From: Dokdonia sp.
GTDB lineage: Bacteria; Bacteroidota; Bacteroidia; Flavobacteriales; Flavobacteriaceae
Reading direction: 5' to 3'
Length of the DNA stretch: 64,000 nucleotides
Assembly: GCA_020630915.1 (NCBI GenBank)
Contig: JAHDIF010000009.1
Coordinates: 47,680-111,679, forward strand
The position numbers and the translations under genes were made by a program. The notes under the pieces are model-generated. The model saw only the letters and a list, made by a program, of their open reading frames with translations. It made no database searches and was not told where the DNA came from. Below, piece by piece: positions 41,101 through 50,563 of the stretch (the first letter of the stretch is position 1; every line of letters begins with the position of its first letter).

Positions 41101-42150
41101 TTAAGACCCTTCTAGCGCATTCCAACCTCTTGAAATAAGAGGTATCGTTGTGTTTGCTCTTGTAATTAAATGTTTACCATCTCCTTCTGGCAAAATGTGA
41201 CCAATAACAGTGAAATTAGGATTCCCTTTTATTTTAGGATAATCTTTTTGTGTTATACTGAACAATAATTCATAATCCTCCCCACCACTCAAGGCAATTG
41301 TTGTACTATCTATAGTAAACTCCTCACATACATTTATTACCTGAGGATCTAAAGGAATTTTATCTTCATATACGTGACACCCTACTTTAGAGTTCTTACA
41401 AATGTGCAACACTTCAGAAGAAAGCCCATCACTAATATCTATCATCGCTGTAGGAACTACCTCTAGAGCCTTCAATAACTCAACTACATCTTTACGTGCT
41501 TCTGGTTTTAACTGGCGCTCTACTATGTAGGAATACTGCTCCAAATCCGGTTGATTATTAGGATTGGCCTTAAACACGGCCTTTTCCCTTTCTAGTACCT
41601 GCAGTCCCATATATGCTGCACCTAAGTCTCCAGAAACTACCAATAAGTCATTTTCTTTGGCTCCAGAACGGTGAACAATATCTTCCTTTGCAGCATGTCC
41701 TATTGCCGTAATACTTATAACCAAACCTACGTTTGAGGAAGTTGTATCTCCACCAACAAGATCAACTTTATAATTTTTACAAGCTGCGTTAATGCCCTCA
41801 TACAAATCCTCCAGCGCTTCTAAGGGAAACCTATTTGAAACTGCTATGGAAACAGTAACCTGACTCGCAATTGCATTCATTGCATAAATATCAGATAAGT
41901 TTACCATTACCGCCTTATATCCTAAATGTTTAAGGGGGACATAACTTAAGTCAAAGTGCACGCCTTCTACTAACAAATCAGTACTAATTACTACCTGATC
42001 TTTTGAAAATTCCAAAATTGCAGCATCATCTCCCACACCTAAAACAGTTGTATCCTGACGTACAGCAAAGTTCTTAGTAAGATGCTCTATTAACCCAAAT
42101 TCACCTAATTCTCCCAAAGAGGTTCTTGATTGATCTTTATCTTCTAGCAT
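41101..42150 (-). CDS. thiL: thiamine-monophosphate kinase
   Basis: GVGDDAAIL, DLLVEGVHFDLSYVPLKHLGYKAVMVNLSDIYAM, MIDISDGLSSEVLHI. Confidence 0.93.
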   Translation of the reverse strand: MLEDKDQSRTSLGELGEFGLIEHLTKNFAVRQDTTVLGVGDDAAILEFSKDQVVISTDLLVEGVHFDLSYVPLKHLGYKAVMVNLSDIYAMNAIASQVTVSIAVSNRFPLEALEDLYEGINAACKNYKVDLVGGDTTSSNVGLVISITAIGHAAKEDIVHRSGAKENDLLVVSGDLGAAYMGLQVLEREKAVFKANPNNQPDLEQYSYIVERQLKPEARKDVVELLKALEVVPTAMIDISDGLSSEVLHICKNSKVGCHVYEDKIPLDPQVINVCEEFTIDSTTIALSGGEDYELLFSITQKDYPKIKGNPNFTVIGHILPEGDGKHLITRANTTIPLISRGWNALEGS

Positions 42151-42352
42151 AAATACAAAGGTAATAAAGGAGCTGTACAAGACTATAATTTAACTATTAA
42201 ATTTACAGTAACTGAGCTACATATAATTAGGAGAACACGACGTTCAATTGTTATATAAGTGTGTAATTGACAAGGAACTCTTTATAAGAACTTACGCTAG
42301 GCTGTATTCATTTTGTAACTTTACACAGCCAGAGCAAACAACTGCTAATCCT

Positions 42353-43765
42353 ATGAAAAAAACTATCTCACTATCATTATCTATTCTTTTTATGATCCTT
42401 TCGCTATGTGTAGTGGCTCAAACACCTTGCGAAAACAACGAAGCCAACGGATTCCCTTGCTTGGGTTATGATCTTCAAGATAGAATAACGGGTGGAGAAA
42501 TGAATGCTTCTTTTGTAAATGATAGTTGGGGATGGACCGATCCTTTAGATGGAAAAGAATATGCCCTAGTAGGTCTAAATAATGGGACTGCCTTTATTGA
42601 CATTTCCAACCCCACGGATGTTATTTATCTTGGCAAACTACCCACCCATACAGGGAATAGCATTTGGAGAGACGTAAAGGTATATAATAACTATGCCTTT
42701 ATCGTAAGCGAGGCATCTGGACATGGCATGCAAGTTTTTGATTTAACTAGACTTCGCGATGTAGATACCCCCCCTGCCATCTTTACAGAAGATGCTCATT
42801 ACAATGGTTTTGGAAATGCACACAATATCGTTATCAATACAGAAAGCGGGTTCGCATACGGTGTGGGAACTTCTACCTTTGGAGGAGGACCTCATTTTGT
42901 AAACATTCAAGACCCTTTAAATCCTATTGCCGCCGGCGGATATAGTGAAAACAACTACAGTCACGATGCCCAAGTGGTTACATACACTGGCCCAGACGTT
43001 GATTATACAGGCAGAGAAATTCTAATAGGTAGTAATGCAAATCTTGTTGCAATTGTTGATATCACAGACAAGAACAATCCTGTAGAAATTTCTACTATTT
43101 CTTATCCGGCTATTGGATATACGCACCAAGGTTGGTTTACAGAAGACCAGAAATTTTTCCTTTTAGGAGATGAAATAGATGAAATAAGTTTTGGATTCAA
43201 CACGAGAACATTAGTCTTTGATTTTGAAGATTTAGACAACCCTTTCCTGTCTTTTGAGTATGAAGGAACGAATGCCTCTACAGATCACAATGGATATGTG
43301 GTTGGCAATAGATTCTATTTAGCAAGCTATAGAGCAGGTATGAGAGTTATTGATATCTCCGATATTCAAAACCAAAATATGACAGAAATTGGATATTTTG
43401 ACACTTTCCCTCCCAATGATAATGTGGGCACCGCACAATTATGGAATGTATATCCCTTTTTTGAAAGTGGAAATATTGTACTTTCTGGAGAAAGCGGTTT
43501 TACTCTCGTAAAAGCAAATGAAACCCTGAACACTGTCGCTTTTGATCAAATTCAAGGAGTTTCTATATATCCCAACCCAGCAAAAAATATAGTCAGACTC
43601 CGAGCTAGCCAACAAATTGGCAAAATATCCGTTTACAACATATTGGGCCAAGAAGTAATCACGAGAATGGCATCTGATTATATAGAAGTAGATATATCAC
43701 ATTTACGATCTGGAATCTATTTAGTAAATACCCCTCTAGGAACTCAAAGAATTATAAAAAAATGA
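42353..43765 (+). CDS. choice-of-anchor B family beta-propeller protein with T9SS sorting domain
   Basis: SWGWTDPLDGKEYALVGLNNGTAFIDISNP...; C-terminal VSIYPNPAKNIVRL...SGIYLVNT. Confidence 0.85.
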   Translation: MKKTISLSLSILFMILSLCVVAQTPCENNEANGFPCLGYDLQDRITGGEMNASFVNDSWGWTDPLDGKEYALVGLNNGTAFIDISNPTDVIYLGKLPTHTGNSIWRDVKVYNNYAFIVSEASGHGMQVFDLTRLRDVDTPPAIFTEDAHYNGFGNAHNIVINTESGFAYGVGTSTFGGGPHFVNIQDPLNPIAAGGYSENNYSHDAQVVTYTGPDVDYTGREILIGSNANLVAIVDITDKNNPVEISTISYPAIGYTHQGWFTEDQKFFLLGDEIDEISFGFNTRTLVFDFEDLDNPFLSFEYEGTNASTDHNGYVVGNRFYLASYRAGMRVIDISDIQNQNMTEIGYFDTFPPNDNVGTAQLWNVYPFFESGNIVLSGESGFTLVKANETLNTVAFDQIQGVSIYPNPAKNIVRLRASQQIGKISVYNILGQEVITRMASDYIEVDISHLRSGIYLVNTPLGTQRIIKK

Positions 43766-45018
43766 TCATAAGAAATCTATTACTAGCTGCACTAAGTCTC
43801 TTAGCACTAGCTTCGTGTTCAAATGATGATGACCTGCCAGGAATTATTATAACGCCGGTCTCAGAAGAGACTGAAGATAATCAGGATACTATTATAGGAG
43901 ACATATTAGTTCGAACTTCTTGCGAAAATGGTTTTGCAAGTATTTATCCTTGTAATAATTATGATCTTATGTCCAGACTTACTATTGAGACACTTAACAC
44001 TACAGGAGGCAATGACATATGGGGATGGACTGATCCTTTAGATGGAAAAGAATATGCAATCGTAGGTACACGACAAGGCACTGTTTTTATAGACATTTCT
44101 AATCCAGAACAACCCCTCATTATAGGAACACTACTTACCGCAACTGCAGACTCTACTTGGCGAGATATAAAAGTATATAATAATCATGCTTTTATCGTAA
44201 GTGAAGCCGCAAATCACGGGATGCAAATTTTTGACCTTACAAGACTTCGTAATCCAGACGCAAACCCGCAAACTTTTGACGCAGATGCACAGTACACAGA
44301 CATTGGGAATGCGCATAACATTGTGATTAACGAAGATAGTGGTTATGCCTATGCAGTAGGGACTGCCACGTTTAATGGCGGAGCCCATTTTATAAATATA
44401 CAAGACCCTGTTAATCCGGTCGCAGCGGGAGGTTATGAAGTATCTGAATATACACACGATGCTCAAGTAGTTACCTATAACGGTCCTGATACAGCATATC
44501 AAGGGCAAGAAATTTTTATAGGGTGTAATGAAAATGAAGTAGTTATTATAAACGTTACAGACAAAGAGAATCCTTCCTTAATAAGCACCGTCACCTATCC
44601 GGACACTGGGTACGTCCACCAAGGGTGGCTCTCAGAAGATCATAGCTTTTATTATGCAAATGATGAGCTAGACGAAAGTCAGTTTGGTTTCGAATCTCGC
44701 ACTCTCGTTTTTGATTTTACAGATCTCGACAATCCTTTCTTTGCAAGTCCGTTTTTTGGCCCAACACAGGCAATAGATCATAACCTATACACACACAATA
44801 ATGAACTCTTCCTCTCCAACTACACGGCAGGGTTGAGAGTTGCAAGTATCGAAAATCTGTCAACACCTGTTGATATAGGTTTTTTTGATACTTTCCCAGA
44901 AAATGACAATACAGAATTCAATGGCGTTTGGAGTGTTTACCCATTTTTCGAAAGCGGCAATATCATCATAAACGATGTTTCTCAAGGACTATTTATAGTT
45001 AGAAAATCTGGATCGTAA
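43762..45018 (+). CDS. choice-of-anchor B family lipoprotein (paralog of the preceding gene)
   Basis: Lipobox LASCSNDDD; DIWGWTDPLDGKEYAIVGTRQGTVFIDISNPEQP; no T9SS CTD. Confidence 0.85.
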   Translation: MIIRNLLLAALSLLALASCSNDDDLPGIIITPVSEETEDNQDTIIGDILVRTSCENGFASIYPCNNYDLMSRLTIETLNTTGGNDIWGWTDPLDGKEYAIVGTRQGTVFIDISNPEQPLIIGTLLTATADSTWRDIKVYNNHAFIVSEAANHGMQIFDLTRLRNPDANPQTFDADAQYTDIGNAHNIVINEDSGYAYAVGTATFNGGAHFINIQDPVNPVAAGGYEVSEYTHDAQVVTYNGPDTAYQGQEIFIGCNENEVVIINVTDKENPSLISTVTYPDTGYVHQGWLSEDHSFYYANDELDESQFGFESRTLVFDFTDLDNPFFASPFFGPTQAIDHNLYTHNNELFLSNYTAGLRVASIENLSTPVDIGFFDTFPENDNTEFNGVWSVYPFFESGNIIINDVSQGLFIVRKSGS

Positions 45019-45019
45019 T

Positions 45020-46453
45020 ATGAAGAATTTTTTCGTTACTATGTCAATGAGTACGCTTTCGCGAAAGCGTTATCTGTTATTGTATATTTTTACATGCCTT
45101 GTGTGTTTTAGCTGTGAAGATGATGAAGGAGCAACTCCTGGCGAGGGGCAAGAAGATGTTAGCAATCCTGAGGATCCAGATGGAAATACGGCAGATTTTA
45201 CCGTCGAATTCTCTACTATTTACGGAGGAAGTCAGGATGACACCTTTCATCAAATAATTGCTACCAATGACGGTGGTTATGCAGCTTTAGGATACTCTCA
45301 GAGTGTAGATGGAGATATTGTAGACAATACAGAGCAAGTAAATATGTACTGGCTCGTTAAAATAGATGATCAAGGGGCAATCCAATGGTCTAAAACCTAT
45401 GGTGGCTCCGGCGATGATAGAGGAGAGCACCTCATACAGACTAATGATGGGGGCTTTGTAATTGCAGGATACACCACAAGCTCTGATGGAGACGTGTCTC
45501 AAAACGCAGGTTTTTACGATCACTGGCTACTTAAACTGGATGCTTCTGGTATCATACAATGGGAACGCAGTTACGGTTTTGCAGGCTCTGATCAATTATT
45601 ATCTGTAATACAAACCGCAGATGGAGGTTTCTTTACAGCAGGGTTTTTAGACGTATCGGCCTCTGGGGGAGCGGGAAATGATGGTTTTACAGATACCAAT
45701 AACAACACAAACAGAACTACACAACACGGTGTAGGAGAGTTTTGGGGTCATAAACTAGATGCAAATGGCCATATGGTATGGAGACGCTATTTTGGCGGTA
45801 CAAATAATGATCGTGCCTATCAAGTAATCGAAGCGCAAGATGGTGGAATTTTAATGGTAGGAGCTAGTGAGAGTAATGATTTTGATATTACAGATTCAAG
45901 AGGTAGTTATGATTACTGGGTAGTACGTTTAGACGGATCTGGTAATTTGTTGTGGGAGCAATCCTATGGAGGAACAGAAATAGATATTGCATATACAGCA
46001 ACGGCTACCGCAGATGGCGGATACTTGCTCGCAGGAGACTCTAGAAGTGGTGACCTAGATGTTTTAAGCCCAAAAGGAAATGCAGATGTATGGCTTGTAA
46101 AAATAGACGACCAAGGAAACATCCTATGGCAAAAAAGTCTCGGAGGTTCTAATTTTGAAAGTGCTAGAGCGATAGTACCTTTCAATAGTGGTTATGTTAT
46201 TACAGGAGGAGCAAGAAGCGCAGACGGTGACGTCACCTCTAATAACGGTCAAAATGATATTTGGGTCGTCACGATAGACGCAAATGGAAACATTCTTAAA
46301 CAACAGAGTTTTGGAGGAAACAATCAAGATTTTGGTTATGGGATTGCAGTGCAACAAGACAATATAATAATAGCTGGAGACACACAAAGTTCCAGTGGGA
46401 ATCTCATCGCCTCAAAAGGTGGTGTAGATGCAGTGATACTAAAACTACAATAA
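45020..46453 (+). CDS. lipoprotein with repeated propeller-like blades
   Basis: Lipobox CFSCEDDEG; repeats of YGGSGDDRGEHLIQTNDGGFVIAGYTTSSDGDV. Confidence 0.8.
   Translation: MKNFFVTMSMSTLSRKRYLLLYIFTCLVCFSCEDDEGATPGEGQEDVSNPEDPDGNTADFTVEFSTIYGGSQDDTFHQIIATNDGGYAALGYSQSVDGDIVDNTEQVNMYWLVKIDDQGAIQWSKTYGGSGDDRGEHLIQTNDGGFVIAGYTTSSDGDVSQNAGFYDHWLLKLDASGIIQWERSYGFAGSDQLLSVIQTADGGFFTAGFLDVSASGGAGNDGFTDTNNNTNRTTQHGVGEFWGHKLDANGHMVWRRYFGGTNNDRAYQVIEAQDGGILMVGASESNDFDITDSRGSYDYWVVRLDGSGNLLWEQSYGGTEIDIAYTATATADGGYLLAGDSRSGDLDVLSPKGNADVWLVKIDDQGNILWQKSLGGSNFESARAIVPFNSGYVITGGARSADGDVTSNNGQNDIWVVTIDANGNILKQQSFGGNNQDFGYGIAVQQDNIIIAGDTQSSSGNLIASKGGVDAVILKLQ
45055..45068. repeat. palindrome GCTTTCGCGAAAGC (lipoprotein N-terminus, LSRK frame)
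   Basis: Exact; encodes MSTLSRKRY. Confidence 0.97.
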
Positions 46454-46455
46454 AA

Positions 46456-47229
46456 ATGAAAAAGATTTTTTTAATCGCATTATTAACTATAGCTGCCCTG
46501 AGCTGTAAGGAAGATGAAACTCAAATACAAAACCCAGGAACCCTCAATCTCACCTTTGAGAATGCGGTAGGGACAGAACTTCTAAGTTTAGGTAATAGCT
46601 ACACAAATAGCAGTGGCGAAGGCTATAGCATACAAGAATTAAAATACATAATTTCTAATATTACGCTTACGCGAAAAGATGGTTCTCTTGTAGTTTACCC
46701 GCCAGGTCAAAGCTATTTTGTAATTAACGAAGCAGATGCAAACTCTCTCACGATACAATTAAATGATATAGAGGCTGGAGCTTATACTTCAATGACTTTT
46801 GGTTTTGGAGTAGACCCCACAAAATACCCTATTGAGTCTGGCACCCTCAATTTTATCCCTACAGCCGAAGAAGCCGGAATGTTATGGACTTGGTCTGCTG
46901 GGTATAAGTTTATAAAATTTGAAGGTGTCTATACAATCCCTCCTTTAACAGGGTCTGACCCTTTTAGAATACATGTAGGCAGCCACGGAGCAAATTTAGA
47001 CAACTACAGAGAGATTACTGTTCCATTGGGAGATGACATTGCAAATACAGATTTTACAATTGGTGAAGGAGTAAATGCCAGCCAGACGATCTATTTTGAT
47101 GTCGCTCAAGTATTTGATGGACCCAACACTATCAGTCTAGAAAACGCCTCTGACATTCAGGTTGATCCTGTAAATGCTCCTTTAATAGCCACTAACATTG
47201 CCACAGCTTTTTCTGTGCCTCAGGGATAA
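46456..47229 (+). CDS. MbnP-like lipoprotein
   Basis: Lipobox LSCKEDE; LNLTFENAVGTELL, YSIQELKYIISNITL, MLWTWSAGYKFIKFEG and FRIHVGSHG as in the MbnP family. Confidence 0.82.
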   Translation: MKKIFLIALLTIAALSCKEDETQIQNPGTLNLTFENAVGTELLSLGNSYTNSSGEGYSIQELKYIISNITLTRKDGSLVVYPPGQSYFVINEADANSLTIQLNDIEAGAYTSMTFGFGVDPTKYPIESGTLNFIPTAEEAGMLWTWSAGYKFIKFEGVYTIPPLTGSDPFRIHVGSHGANLDNYREITVPLGDDIANTDFTIGEGVNASQTIYFDVAQVFDGPNTISLENASDIQVDPVNAPLIATNIATAFSVPQG

Positions 47230-48296
47230 TGAATAAATTACTTTACATATTAGTAATCATATTTTTCTTGAGTTGCGGCTCTGATAACGAAGACTATGCT
47301 GCTATTGAAGACGAAGATCTATCCCAAACAGAAAACCCTCTATTAGATTTTTCTGTGCCAAGCAATTTTCCTGACAGCACCTATGATATTTCTCAAAACC
47401 CACCTACAGAGAAAGGATTCGAACTAGGTAAGAAATTATTCTTTGATGGCAAGCTTGCCTCAGACGGTGTAGTATCTTGTGGCTTCTGTCACATCCAAGA
47501 TTTTGCGTTTACACACCATACGCATATAACAAGTCACGGTGTAAACGGCCTGATAGGAAAACGCAACGCACAACCACTTCACAACCTTGCATTTATGAAT
47601 GAGTTTACGTGGGATGGAGCCGCTACCTTCTTAGACTCTCAGCCCATTATTCCCATTACGGCAGAAGTAGAAATGAACGAAACAATCTCTAATGTTCTTT
47701 CTAAATTAGAAGCAGACCCAAACTACCCAACACTATTTGCAGAGGCCTATGGATCAGAAGGAATTACCTCAGAACGCCTGTTCAAGTCATTATCCCAATT
47801 TATGGTCATGATGGTCAGTGCAAATTCTAAGTACGACAAATGGGAAAGAGGTGAAGCTGTTACATTTTCTGAAGACGAAGAAAATGGAAGGATTCTTTTT
47901 CAATCTAAGTGTGCCTCTTGTCACTCAGGAACCCTCCAGACAGATCAATCTTATCGCAATAATGGGCTGCCACTCGACCCTACCTTTAATGACATAGGTA
48001 GAGAAATTGTTACTGGACTCGCTAGTGACCGAAGAAAATTTAAAGTCCCTAGTTTGCGTAATATAGAAATTACGTTCCCTTATATGCATGATGGAAGAAT
48101 TGCTTCGCTAGAGGACGTATTAGATTTTTATACAGATGGTATTGTCAATAGTGAAACCTTAGATCCTCTTTTTGTACAACCTGATGGATCCTTAGGACTT
48201 GTAATTTCAAACGAGGAGAAAACTCAACTCATTGCCTTTTTAAAGACACTTACTGATACAGATTTTTTAAATGACTCTCGATTTTCTGAGTTTTGA
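47229..48296 (+). CDS. diheme cytochrome c peroxidase-like protein (MbnH-type)
   Basis: Two CxxCH motifs (CGFCH, CASCH); GKKLFFDGKLASDGVVSCGFCH; KVPSLRNIEITFPYMHDGRIASLEDVLDFY. Confidence 0.88.
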   Translation: MNKLLYILVIIFFLSCGSDNEDYAAIEDEDLSQTENPLLDFSVPSNFPDSTYDISQNPPTEKGFELGKKLFFDGKLASDGVVSCGFCHIQDFAFTHHTHITSHGVNGLIGKRNAQPLHNLAFMNEFTWDGAATFLDSQPIIPITAEVEMNETISNVLSKLEADPNYPTLFAEAYGSEGITSERLFKSLSQFMVMMVSANSKYDKWERGEAVTFSEDEENGRILFQSKCASCHSGTLQTDQSYRNNGLPLDPTFNDIGREIVTGLASDRRKFKVPSLRNIEITFPYMHDGRIASLEDVLDFYTDGIVNSETLDPLFVQPDGSLGLVISNEEKTQLIAFLKTLTDTDFLNDSRFSEF

Positions 48297-48316
48297 AGTA
48301 AAAGAAAATTGACAAT

Positions 48317-48351
48317 AAATTCCTAAATAATTGCAAAATAATTAGGAATTT
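48317..48351. promoter_or_regulatory. perfect 10-bp inverted repeat astride a promoter (candidate operator)
   Basis: AAATTCCTAA-N15-TTAGGAATTT. Confidence 0.5.
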
Positions 48352-48358
48352 ACTTTTG
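48331..48358 (+). promoter_or_regulatory. Bacteroidetes promoter TTG-N17-TACTTTTG
   Basis: TTG at 48331, N17, TAnnTTTG at 48351-48358; ATG 33 bp downstream. Confidence 0.6.
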
Positions 48359-48390
48359 TTTCATTAAATTTAGCCCAAATTCAACAAAAG

Positions 48391-48621
48391 ATGATAGATA
48401 AGAAATTGATGGAGGAAGCGCTAGCCTTTGAAACGGCTAAAATGAGTAATATGTCAACAAGTGATCGCGTAAAATCTTCGCGAGAAGCTAAACGATTAAT
48501 TCTAGCTATAAATGAAGTATACAAAGAATCTAAAGATCCTGAATTAATGGATCTAATGAAACGTTTAACCGCAAAGAAAAAGAAAATTGAAAAGCGATTA
48601 ATGGGTAGACCTGCCGCTTAA
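48391..48621 (+). CDS. small charged hypothetical protein (76 aa)
   Basis: Complete ORF with its own promoter and terminator. Confidence 0.7.
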   Translation: MIDKKLMEEALAFETAKMSNMSTSDRVKSSREAKRLILAINEVYKESKDPELMDLMKRLTAKKKKIEKRLMGRPAA

Positions 48622-48643
48622 GATATCTTTGGATTTAGAAACA

Positions 48644-48675
48644 AAAAGCCTCTTTACTCACGTAATGAGGCTTTT
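48644..48675. terminator. bidirectional terminator
   Basis: AAAAGCCTC...GAGGCTTTT. Confidence 0.75.
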
Positions 48676-49735
48676 ATTTTTTAGTCCATTTCCTTGAACT
48701 GCTTTTTGTATCGGTAGGGAAATCTTCTGGAACCTCTTGAGTCACATTACCTGTTGCTGCCCATTCTACTCCACGTTGTAACGAAGTTATAAACCCTACG
48801 GACTCCATACTAAAATCCATATGCCCTAGCGCACTGTGAAAAATACGACCCATGCCATAGTTTATTGTCATTAACAAAGGCTCGTCACGACCAGAACCCT
48901 TATTATCTAGTGCCCAGGGTTGTGCATTTCCCTCTACGTCAGAAAAAGCAGTAGCTAGTACCGTAACGTTCTTAGCTGGACCACGCAGTCGGTCATACAA
49001 TTCATCTTTAGTATGCATCCATTTTTTAGGAAGTCCTTTCATAATAGGGTGTTCCGGAGATCTTATCGTGAGTAAGAATTCTATTTCTGGACCGTGCGAG
49101 GACTCTTCTCCGTTGGAAGGCTCTATATATTCATTATCATCTTTATAATATATCTGACTGCCTTTAGTAAGTGGCCTTTCACCCCATCCACCTAGACCTA
49201 TCATCTTATTAAATTCCTCCCAATCACCCCAAGCATTGTTTGCTGCATGGATAACAACGAGGCCGCCGCCTTCCCGCATATACTTCTCAAACGTGTCCCG
49301 AACTTCTGGAGAAAAATCGGTTGTTTGCCATCCAAAATTGCTAATCACCACATCGTAAGATGTAAAGTCCGGTGAATAGGTAGGGTTTTGGACAATAGTA
49401 TCATGAGGCTTATAGACTTGACCATCATTTAAGGAATATGTAGCAATCAACTCAGTTATTTGAGCGTGTTCTAATCCATCTACAGTGCCGTGATGCGGAC
49501 CTTGATAGGTGTTTTCCATACGAGCAATATCTACAATAAAAAGACCTGTTTGCTCTATATAGTCTTTCATCATCAGGGTTGTTTTGGGCCATACACCGTG
49601 ATTGTTCTGGCCATCTATAATAAGGGCTCTTAGTTGTTCTTTAGACGCTTCTTTTTCGGTATTACTGCTTGTCAAATGTTTTGTGCAGCTCACGGTGCTA
49701 CAAATAATTAAAACTAATAAAATTCTTGTTTTCAT
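48674..49735 (-). CDS. ThuA-domain lipoprotein
   Basis: RALIIDGQNNHGVWPKTT, GGGLVVIHAANNAWGDW, YGMGRIFHSALGH; lipobox VSCTK. Confidence 0.85.
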   Translation of the reverse strand: MKTRILLVLIICSTVSCTKHLTSSNTEKEASKEQLRALIIDGQNNHGVWPKTTLMMKDYIEQTGLFIVDIARMENTYQGPHHGTVDGLEHAQITELIATYSLNDGQVYKPHDTIVQNPTYSPDFTSYDVVISNFGWQTTDFSPEVRDTFEKYMREGGGLVVIHAANNAWGDWEEFNKMIGLGGWGERPLTKGSQIYYKDDNEYIEPSNGEESSHGPEIEFLLTIRSPEHPIMKGLPKKWMHTKDELYDRLRGPAKNVTVLATAFSDVEGNAQPWALDNKGSGRDEPLLMTINYGMGRIFHSALGHMDFSMESVGFITSLQRGVEWAATGNVTQEVPEDFPTDTKSSSRKWTKK

Positions 49736-49800
49736 AATTACAATTATTAAACTTCAAACTACCGTAATAATCTCAAACTACGTATTAAAATATTCCCTTA

Positions 49801-50559
49801 CTAAAAAATAAACATCTTACCTATCGCTAGAATTAATACAGTAATTAGCAAATAATAAGCTGCCTGATCTGCCCAAGCAACCTTCGTAGCAAATCTAGCA
49901 GTTAACCACCCTCCTAAGGTTTGACCAACAGCCATAATGCCCCCTATTTTCCAATCAATCATTCCTTTATATGCAAATAACCCAATAACTATTAAAGTGT
50001 ATAAAGCGATCACAAAACCTTTTAAAGCATTGCTCTCTAAAATATTAATGCGCAATACAAGCACCATAATGATGAGAAAAAATACGCCCATTCCCATCTG
50101 TATAAACCCTCCATAAAAACCTAGAGCAAACAACAAAGGAGCATATAAATACCAAGGTGGATTAAAATATACATCAGTAGCTCTTAACCATCGTTTAGGT
50201 TTTACCAACACGGCGATAAGCATAAATACAAGCATAAATCTAAAGACAGATCTAAACTGCTCATTACTCACATTAAGGGCCAACACACCTCCTGCTAGCG
50301 CCCCAATAAAAATGATCAAGATATAATTCCTACGTTTAGCTATATCCAGCTTTCCTCCTTTGTAAAAAACCCATGAAGCCACACTACTTTGTGTAAAAAT
50401 CCCTACTCGATTGGTTCCATTTGCAATATTGGGTGGCAGACCTAGTAATTCTGTGAGAATTGTAAGTGTAATAGCACTTCCGTTACCAGCAAGAGTATTA
50501 ATAGCCCCAGCAAACAAGGCGCCAAAACTAGCAAGAAGATACATTTGAAGGTCTGTCAT
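49801..50559 (-). CDS. TauE/SafE family membrane transporter
   Basis: GALFAGAINTLAGNGSAIT; 8 or so TM segments. Confidence 0.85.
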   Translation of the reverse strand: MTDLQMYLLASFGALFAGAINTLAGNGSAITLTILTELLGLPPNIANGTNRVGIFTQSSVASWVFYKGGKLDIAKRRNYILIIFIGALAGGVLALNVSNEQFRSVFRFMLVFMLIAVLVKPKRWLRATDVYFNPPWYLYAPLLFALGFYGGFIQMGMGVFFLIIMVLVLRINILESNALKGFVIALYTLIVIGLFAYKGMIDWKIGGIMAVGQTLGGWLTARFATKVAWADQAAYYLLITVLILAIGKMFIF

Positions 50560-50563
50560 ACTC

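Noticed and set aside
22228-45070. Shared MSTLSRK N-terminus as evidence of homology or a targeting signal
   Set aside because: It is explained by the DNA palindrome; the proteins are otherwise unrelated.
45020-48296. A methanobactin biosynthesis locus
   Set aside because: Only MbnP/MbnH-like genes are present; no mbnA precursor, mbnB or mbnC homolog was recognised.
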